From Desulfobulbus sp. (GTDB lineage Bacteria; Desulfobacterota; Desulfobulbia; Desulfobulbales; Desulfobulbaceae): a DNA stretch of 11,655 bases. Numbering within the stretch: the stretch's first letter is position 1; each line of letters begins with the position of its first letter. Under the pieces are notes generated by a model that was not told the origin of the DNA, did not search any database, and saw nothing but the letters and a program-made list of their open reading frames with translations. This document shows, piece by piece, positions 6,948 to 11,655 of this stretch. The position numbers and the translations under genes are program-made. The DNA lies in assembly GCA_028684915.1 (NCBI GenBank), contig JAQUEZ010000192.1:1-11655 (forward strand), in the 5' to 3' direction.

Positions 6948-8044
6948 TCATTGACACGAAACCGGATGGGTCAGCAGTTCCGTAAACGTCCACAGATGAT
7001 CGGTAACGCTCGCTGCCATGGCCGGCGTTTTGGGACGAAAGAGCCGATCTTTGCCTCGACTGAGTGTTGCGTGGGGCCGTATCAAGTTATAACAAGCCGC
7101 ACAGATGGCGAATTTGGCTTTTAGCCAGCGCAGTGAACGGGCAGCCGTTGGGGCTTTTCTTGCTAGATGTGCATCCCACAACCTCCAGTCCAGATTCGAG
7201 CGCTCAACATAGGCTGTATTGATCACCTGGCTGGGTGACTTCTCCAATCGTTTTAGGTTACGCGGCTCGCTTCCATGCACCACATTGCGCTCAACCTTGA
7301 TCACTTTGCCACTATGGCGGGTCTTATGCACTGTGGCATAATCCAAATCGGCATCAATAACCTTGTGCGGATTCCGAGGGCGACCAGGCTTGCCTGTCGG
7401 TTTAGCCGGGATCATCTCGTGAAACAGTTCCCCCATGACGGTGCCGTAGTGGGAAAGCTCATCCGAGACAAACAGTGGTTTGTCGACGCAACGGCCAGTC
7501 AAGTCTTTCAACATTTGCCGGGCATCCTCGAGTTCGCGGCCACCAATCCAGTACGTAATGATCAAACGGGTGAGGGCGTCGATGGCCGTCCGGATCCAGG
7601 TTCGCCCGTACTGGTGCTCGAGGTCTTTGGCTGAGCCAGAACTTTTCTTTTTTTTACAAAAGTCCAGAGCTCATCAAGCTGGGCCTCGGTCATATGCAAG
7701 GAGGTCAAAAGGCTGGAGAGCACGTGGGCGCAATGCTGACCTGCGCGAAGAATGACCCTGTTCACCGTATCCTTGTCCAGTTCCAGCAGACGTGCCGTGG
7801 CTCGAACCCCTACCCCTTCCGCTGCGTGATGGATGATCTGACGAATTGTCTCAGCCGGTAGATGAACACCGAACAAAGCACTGCCGTGTGTGGCTGCAAA
7901 ACGTTTGCCGCAGGTTCGGCAGTAGAGCAGATCACGACTCTTGTCTTTTCCGTACTTGCCACGTATCGAAATGTTGCCTTGCCCTCGCAGGCCATGATCT
8001 TTGCATTGTACGTTCGGGCAAAAAGACTGCTCAAGTATATCCAC
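6948..8044 (-). CDS. IS1-family transposase, two frames joined by a -1 frameshift
   Basis: The first frame runs 8044 to 7562 and the second ends at 6948; a -1 shift at 7648-7655 joins them into about 365 residues. The GTG at 8044 is preferred as start because AAGGAGG lies just upstream and the protein then starts at the zinc finger (C9, C14, C42, C45). A helix-turn-helix follows (about 76-101). The DDE residues are D124 in LDELWTFV, the Asp of VSDELSHYG and the Glu of YVERSNLDWR. Read across the shift the sequence is VKKKKSSGSAKDLEHQYGRTWIR, which is continuous and family-like. All catalytic residues are present, so the element may be active. An earlier ATG at 8134 would place the start outside the IS and is unlikely. 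Confidence 0.88.
7648..7655 (-). other. Programmed -1 ribosomal frameshift site of the IS1-family transposase
   Basis: On the minus strand the bases are GTA followed by seven further A and then GAAAA (the plus strand has eight T). Codons GTA AAA AAA AGA can slip back one base to AAG. The shift falls between the first Asp and the second catalytic Asp, as in IS1. Slippage is also needed to make an intact DDE domain. A run of A followed by G is a known slippery pattern in IS elements. Confidence 0.8.
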
Positions 8045-8099
8045 TGGCCACCTCCTTGTAGATAGGCTGTGGAGATCGTACTTGAGGGAAAATTGCATG

Positions 8100-9344
8100 T
8101 CAACTAATTGGTGACATTGCCAGGAAATGGGCAAGGAGGGTAACTATATCTGGACAACTGAGGAGCGGGTACTCGTTTTTGTGGGCAAGCCGTGTTTCTA
8201 GCATGAAGAGGGTCGCCATCATCACCATGGCCATGTGGTGATGCCATGCTCGCCAACCCCGGGCCTGGTAATGATCCAGGCCAACCGTGCCTTTGGCGTC
8301 CTGAAAAGAACGTTCGACAAAATAGCGCTGCCCCTGCATGTATGCGAGCCGCTCGGCCGTGGTTTCGGCGGGGGCGTTCGAAAGGCTGTATTTGATGGTC
8401 TGCTTGGCAGCGACTTCTCGCCTGACGATCAGGCGCCACTGCCGAACATCACTCTGGTCATCAAGCCAAACCCAGACCCGCTGGGTGAGGATGTCCACTT
8501 CCAGTCGCCCCTTGGTTGCATTGCGCACCGATATGCGCTGCCATGCTTGCTCTGGCTGGTTGGCGGCCCACTGAGCCACGGTCAGCTTTGGAATATTGGT
8601 TGTTGAGCGTGTGGGTGTTCTGCCTCGGGTTGAACAACGCGGCGGAATAGACGGTGCAGGATCTTCAAGGTAAATAACCTGACTCTTGTGGGCATCGGCA
8701 ACAAACAGCTCGCCCTCGTTATCAAACGTTCGCAGTAATTGTGGATCCTTGCCGTAGCCGCCGTCAACTCCGATCCAGGCGAATCGTAGCCCAAGAGCGC
8801 GGGCGTGATGAACAATATCAAGGCCAAGTTGACCTTTGGTTTCGAACCGCACGTCGTCTGGAACGCCGGCACGTTTGCACCGCGCCTGATCGTCCGTCCA
8901 CTCTTTTGGAAGGTAGAGCCGGGCATCGATGAGCGCAGCAGATGCGCCGCGGACCAACGAGGCAAACACACCAACCTGACAGTTGTCGACCTTGCCAAGG
9001 CGCCCACACCATTGCCGGGCGACACCGACAGACTTCTTCCCTTTTTTAGGGATGCTTGTCTCGTCAATAATCAGGGCAGTGTCCGGACTTCCTCCGAGAT
9101 GACGGTCGCAGTCCAGGGCGACTTGGTCCATTACCGGCCGGTGGTCCCAGGGAGATGTTGAGGCGAAGTGATGCAATGCCTGATAGTCCGTGTCCGGAAC
9201 CACCTCGATCATCCGTTCGACATTTTTGGAGACGGCTTGCATGAGGCCGCTCAGATAGTGCAATGACTGGGCAAGAACGGAACGAGTCCGGGTGACAAAC
9301 AAATGCTGGTAACGCGCGTGAAAGGCGCAAAACGATTTCGCCAC
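8100..9344 (-). CDS. IS701-family transposase with altered C-terminus
   Basis: The 414-residue product has IIDETSIPKKGKKSVGVARQWCGRLGKVDNCQVGVF, a hallmark of IS701 transposases (first Asp in IIDET). The second Asp lies in WIGVDGGYGKD and the Glu in YFVERSFQDAKG. All three DDE residues are thus present. The start is taken as the GTG at 9344-9342; a reading frame stays open a little further upstream and no strong ribosome binding site was found. The last eight or so codons (after LLAHF) are read from the terminal inverted repeat of the IS1-family element, with TGA at 8102-8100. The native C-terminus and the 3' end of the IS701 element are therefore lost. The missing part appears short, so activity cannot be judged. 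Confidence 0.88.
   Translation of the reverse strand: MAKSFCAFHARYQHLFVTRTRSVLAQSLHYLSGLMQAVSKNVERMIEVVPDTDYQALHHFASTSPWDHRPVMDQVALDCDRHLGGSPDTALIIDETSIPKKGKKSVGVARQWCGRLGKVDNCQVGVFASLVRGASAALIDARLYLPKEWTDDQARCKRAGVPDDVRFETKGQLGLDIVHHARALGLRFAWIGVDGGYGKDPQLLRTFDNEGELFVADAHKSQVIYLEDPAPSIPPRCSTRGRTPTRSTTNIPKLTVAQWAANQPEQAWQRISVRNATKGRLEVDILTQRVWVWLDDQSDVRQWRLIVRREVAAKQTIKYSLSNAPAETTAERLAYMQGQRYFVERSFQDAKGTVGLDHYQARGWRAWHHHMAMVMMATLFMLETRLAHKNEYPLLSCPDIVTLLAHFLAMSPIS
8122..9344 (-). mobile_element. IS701-family element, truncated at its 3' end
   Basis: Only the extent from the IS1 junction to the transposase start is given. The element's outer end should lie between 9345 and 9525, where no terminal repeat can be confirmed because the partner end was removed at the IS1 junction. 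The 181-bp stretch 9345-9525 is AT-rich toward the right and holds no gene that I can support. Confidence 0.6.
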
Positions 9345-9525
9345 CGCCTCAAGTGGTCGTTGGCGTGTGACATTTTTGTTCCTATTTTGGATTTTTGGGG
9401 TACGGTCTGCGGCTCATTGTGACCTCAGAGAAATATTGGTTCCAACGCCTCCTCCATGTCGAATATTGTACAAAATTTCAACATTTTAATTCGTTGAGCA
9501 ATGTGACAAAGTAGAAATTAGGTGA

Positions 9526-10482
9526 TTAGGGGAAACTTGCCCGCATCTGGTTGCGGCCGTTTTGTTTAGCCACGTAGAGTAGCCGGTCGGCTTGCTCAAG
9601 CATCACCTCGGGGGCGTAAGGCTGGCAGAGGCGGTAGGACACCGCACCGATGCTAACCGTGTTCATGTGGCTGATTCCCCCTCGGCGAACCGGCTGGGTC
9701 CGGCACTGCAGCAGAATGCGTTCGGCGAGGATGCAGGACTCGCGCAGATCGATCCGCGGCAGCAGCACGACGAACTCCTCCCCTCCATACCGGCAGGCTA
9801 GGTCGCAGTCGCGGATCGTTTTTTGAAGTCGGCCGGCGAACTCCTGCAGAACTAGATCGCCGAAGGTGTGTCCGTAGGTGTCGTTAACCCGCTTGAAGTA
9901 GTCGAGGTCGAGCAGCAACAGGGAAAAATCGGTGTCATAGCGCTTGCATTGACAAAATTCATTAGCCAAGGCGCGCTGGAGATGCCGTCGGTTGTAGAGG
10001 CCGGTAAGAGGATCGGTCATGCTCAGCGCTTCAAGGCGCCGTTCGTTGTTCGTTTTGTGGGTCAATGACTCTCGTAGGGTGCTAACCTTCTCATCTTCCT
10101 GGTCACGCCACCGTACAAGGGCAATGGCCTCGGCGATCATGGCGTGGAATTGCCGATCATCAAGCGGCTTGGTGATAAAGCGGAAGATTTCGCCCCTATT
10201 GATGCAAGGCAGTATCTGGTCGGCCTGAGTGTACGCGCTCAGCACCAGGCGGAGGATGTGCGGGTAGTTTTGTTTGATATGAGTAAGCAGGGTCAGTCCG
10301 TCGATGCCCGGCATCTTCATGTCCGTGATGACGATATCGATCTGCTGGCCGGCGAGCAGGTCCAAGGCCTCCCGGCCGCTGCCGGCGAAAAGCTTCCCGT
10401 AGTCGCTACGTGTCAGCAGCCTTCGCAGGGAATGGAGGATGAAAACCTCGTCATCGACAAACAGAATGTTGATCTGCCTCAT
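9526..10482 (-). CDS. Response regulator with GGDEF diguanylate cyclase domain
   Basis: The 318-residue protein has an N-terminal receiver (about 1-120: D10-D11, phosphorylation site D54 in VITDMKMPG, LSAYT at 81-85, K105 in FITKPL). A coiled linker (about 125-155) joins it to a GGDEF domain (about 155-318) with DPLTGLYNRR, DLDYFKRVND, the active-site GGEEF at 233-237 and a closing ADRLLYVAKQNGRN. An RxxD inhibitory site (R224-D227) sits five residues before GGEEF. It should make cyclic di-GMP when phosphorylated and be inhibited by its product. The ATG at 10482 is chosen over the one at 10539 because GGAGGAGG lies just upstream and the receiver then starts at residue 1. No partner kinase is in the window. 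It lies outside the transfer operon and may be chromosomal. Confidence 0.95.
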   Translation of the reverse strand: MRQINILFVDDEVFILHSLRRLLTRSDYGKLFAGSGREALDLLAGQQIDIVITDMKMPGIDGLTLLTHIKQNYPHILRLVLSAYTQADQILPCINRGEIFRFITKPLDDRQFHAMIAEAIALVRWRDQEDEKVSTLRESLTHKTNNERRLEALSMTDPLTGLYNRRHLQRALANEFCQCKRYDTDFSLLLLDLDYFKRVNDTYGHTFGDLVLQEFAGRLQKTIRDCDLACRYGGEEFVVLLPRIDLRESCILAERILLQCRTQPVRRGGISHMNTVSIGAVSYRLCQPYAPEVMLEQADRLLYVAKQNGRNQMRASFP

Positions 10483-11142
10483 CCGTCCTCCTCCGGGGAG
10501 ATTGACATCGGCCACGTCGCGCATGCTGTGAGAATGCAAGAAGCAGCTGCCCGTGGTTTCATCGCAGGAGCTCTACAGCGGCACGTGGTTATCCTTTTGT
10601 GGCCGCCTCGCATGTGGCCATTGGCGGCGATCCGTTACGCGTTCAATATATATGCCGAAGCATTCATCCTGACCAACAGTGCGGGGAGTATGCAAAGGGC
10701 AAACCAATTTTGAATGATTGCCGCTGCCGGAACAACATGTCGAGTTCGCCGGGAGTTGCCAAAGAGTCCCATAGTCCCTGAACATTGAACAACGCCTGTC
10801 TGCAGTCGAGCTGACTTATTATAGTAATTTAGGTGTCCTATAGAAAATTTTGTATCAAGCAATGTCCGAAAATTAATGACCGGATTAATACAGTGGAGTG
10901 GCGGGGCAGGACGCCAGCAGAGGGCACTTGCCCACCTGGGCGATCCTGCTGTTCGATAGGGGCAGAGGATGCCCACCTGCGAGACTTGTGTCACCGGATG
11001 TGCAGGAGGGAATGTTCGGACATTGTAAGTTAGATAATTTACGAATAATTTTTATGAGTTAATCGACACTCGTTTGGCGATGTTAGTGGGAAGTCATGTG
11101 GAGTGCCTCTGTAAACGTGGGCACTGCAGAGGGCAATAAAAT
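10483..11142. other. Non-coding stretch upstream of the GGDEF gene
   Basis: I find no supportable gene here on either strand; longer open frames lack ribosome binding sites and family motifs. The right part is AT-rich (10815-10895 and 11025-11060) around a GC-rich, strongly structured core at about 10895-11010, described separately. The promoter of the GGDEF gene must lie in the left part, but I cannot point to it. Confidence 0.6.
10860..11025 (+). ncRNA. Candidate structured RNA or small inverted-repeat element
   Basis: The stretch is bounded by CAATGTCCGAAAATT at 10860-10874 and, inverted, AATGTTCGGACATTG at 11011-11025 (14 of 15 pair). Inside, GCAGGACGCC at 10906-10915 pairs with GGCGATCCTGC at 10939-10949, a 10-bp stem with one bulged A, enclosing the hairpin GGGCACTTGCCC (10922-10933). 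A second hairpin at 10960-10974 has GGGCA and TGCCC around the loop GAGGA. Seven GGA triplets occur on the plus strand, one in a loop, as in CsrA/RsmA-binding RNAs. The alternatives are a MITE or a chance fold. No clear promoter or terminator was found, and the strand is a guess. Confidence 0.35.
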
Positions 11143-11157
11143 ATGGCCCTGCCATAT
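11102..11157 (+). other. Two adjacent stem-loops
   Basis: AGTGCC at 11102-11107 pairs with GGCACT at 11120-11125. TGCCTCTG (from 11104) can instead pair with CAGAGGGCA (11127-11135), so two folds compete. Next, ATATGGC at 11141-11147 pairs with GCCATAT at 11151-11157 around CCT. No U-tract follows directly, so this is not a typical terminator. Confidence 0.45.
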
Positions 11158-11322
11158 GGAACAGATCGTGGGCTTGTTGATTTTGTCCGAGGTGAGGGCG
11201 TACGCTGTTCAGGTATCAAACTGAGAGAGTTGAGGCAAGGTTCATGCAGAATGAGAGATATTCCCATAGAAAAATACCCCGATCCGAATGTTGAAAAATT
11301 TGTTTCAGGAGAAAAAATCTAA
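11143..11322 (+). CDS. Possible 59-residue small protein
   Basis: An open frame from ATG at 11143 to TAA at 11322 encodes 59 residues starting MALPYGTDRGLVDFVRGEG and ending FVSGEKI. A GAGGG stands about 10 bases before the ATG, and the ATG itself lies in the 7-bp stem at 11141-11157. The product is soluble and charged, with no signal peptide or recognised motif. The lack of family resemblance and the surrounding AT-rich intergenic character make a chance frame quite possible. The following 264 bp (11323-11586) hold no other gene I can support. Confidence 0.2.
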   Translation: MALPYGTDRGLVDFVRGEGVRCSGIKLRELRQGSCRMRDIPIEKYPDPNVEKFVSGEKI

Positions 11323-11565
11323 AAATTAATAAGTTGAGAAGTCATGGCTAATGTGGTCCTGATCTTGCTTTGTCCGAGTCGAACCAGTTTCACCCGGCCC
11401 TGATGCATCCCCGGGCGGTCGTCCTAGTCGCAGGCGGCGAGCGCGACCATTCGGCGTGGAACATGTGCTGCGCGAGACCAAATGCCGCAGGATACGCATG
11501 CGCTCCGCAGAGAGACTTTACCGGTAGGTGATTCCAATTTGCATTCAAGATGACACTTTGGCAAG

Positions 11566-11596
11566 TTCTAGCCATGGAGGTGAGCCATGGCCAGAA
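11566..11596 (+). promoter_or_regulatory. Hairpin enclosing ribosome binding site and start codon
   Basis: TTCTAGCCATGG at 11566-11577 is inverted as CCATGGCCAGAA at 11585-11596 (11 of 12 pair) around the 7-base loop AGGTGAG. The loop holds the Shine-Dalgarno sequence and the right arm holds the ATG at 11587 of the final gene. In RNA it could control translation; in DNA it could be an operator. Confidence 0.5.
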
Positions 11597-11655
11597 CAGT
11601 ACACATTCATCCCGATGAAGTGCTAAAAGCCAAGCTGTTGCGTGATCAAGCGTCC
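11587..11655 (+). CDS. Start of an unidentified gene, truncated by the window edge
   Basis: Twenty-three codons are visible (MARTVHIHPDEVLKAKLLRD and on), open to the window end. GGAGGTGA lies just before the ATG, good support for a real start. The basic, helical N-terminus is compatible with a helix-turn-helix transposase of the IS630 type or another DNA-binding protein, but 23 residues are not enough to assign it. Confidence 0.6.
   Translation, partial: MARTVHIHPDEVLKAKLLRDQAS

Larger units (their letters stand above)
6933..8121 (-). mobile_element. Complete IS1-family insertion sequence (ISMhu11-like organisation)
   Basis: The inverted ends are GGTAATGTCATCA at 6933 and, read on the minus strand from 8121, GGCAATGTCACCA. 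They agree at about 17-18 of the first 24 positions and both reach TTGACA. The 1189-bp element holds one transposase split in two frames joined by an A-run frameshift site. IS1-family elements usually duplicate 8-9 bp of target. The flanks CCAGCATCA (6924-6932) and AGGAAATGG (8122-8130) do not match, and the gene on each side is truncated. This indicates a deletion or recombination event next to the IS after insertion. Confidence 0.88.

Noticed and set aside
10144..10713. 189-codon plus-strand frame overlapping the GGDEF gene
   Set aside because: Most of it is antisense to the receiver domain, and its extension has no recognisable motif.
10690..10730. GGGCAAACCA resembling part of a cyclic di-GMP-I (GEMM) riboswitch, near the GGDEF gene
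   Set aside because: The conserved tetraloop and the GACGCAAAGCC segment are absent, and the strand is opposite to the GGDEF gene. The short match is likely chance.
10930..10980. GTTCGATA resembling a tRNA T-loop within the structured core
   Set aside because: No acceptor stem, anticodon arm or CCA context can be built around it.
10863..11380. Four copies of TGTCCGA (10863, 11184 and 11371 direct, 11015 inverted) as a possible regulator site array
   Set aside because: Only the pair at 10863 and 11015 has extended similarity; the others share seven bases and can be chance.
1..11655. CRISPR array, rRNA genes and defence-system genes
   Set aside because: No regular repeat-spacer pattern, rRNA sequence or recognisable defence protein was found in either strand.

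Overview
The window looks like a fragment of a decayed integrative or conjugative element in a Gram-negative bacterium. The gene types and moderate-to-high GC coding style would suit a deltaproteobacterium (Desulfobacterota), but this is a weak inference because no rRNA or housekeeping marker is present.

Layout. (a) 1-122: the C-terminal end of a tyrosine recombinase, cut by the window edge. (b) 131-1262: an IS1595-family insertion sequence whose transposase carries one frameshift, followed by a 146-bp element with related ends that resembles a MITE. (c) 1271-6396, all on the minus strand: a compact set of conjugation-type genes. In transcription order these are a NusA-like S1/KH protein, a TraD/VirD4-like coupling ATPase without membrane helices, a membrane-anchored HD-domain protein (TraI_2/MobH-like), a multi-pass membrane protein, a small charged protein of unknown function, and an HU DNA-binding protein. 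The first four overlap by 1-4 nt and are almost certainly one operon. (d) 6532-6932: the C-terminal part of a lytic transglycosylase gene, of the kind common in conjugation loci, cut off by an insertion sequence. (e) 6933-8121: a complete IS1-family element with inverted repeats and a -1 frameshift site in its transposase. (f) 8100-9344: an IS701-family transposase whose last codons lie inside the IS1 terminal repeat. (g) 9526-10482: a response regulator fused to a GGDEF diguanylate cyclase. (h) 10483-11586: about 1.1 kb with no convincing gene but strong inverted repeats, including a GC-rich, GGA-rich structured core at 10860-11025. (i) 11587 to the end: the start of a plus-strand gene whose ribosome binding site and start codon lie in a near-perfect hairpin.

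How it fits together. The coupling ATPase, HD protein, membrane protein and transglycosylase point to DNA processing and transfer at the cell envelope. The recombinase fragment fits the edge of an integrated element. No mating-pore (T4SS) genes are visible, and at least three insertion sequences have broken the left and right margins, so the element is probably immobile on its own or continues outside the window. The most unusual items are the NusA-like gene at the head of the transfer operon, a 16-bp repeat covering its start codon, the membrane-free coupling ATPase, and the structured non-coding region downstream of the IS cluster.
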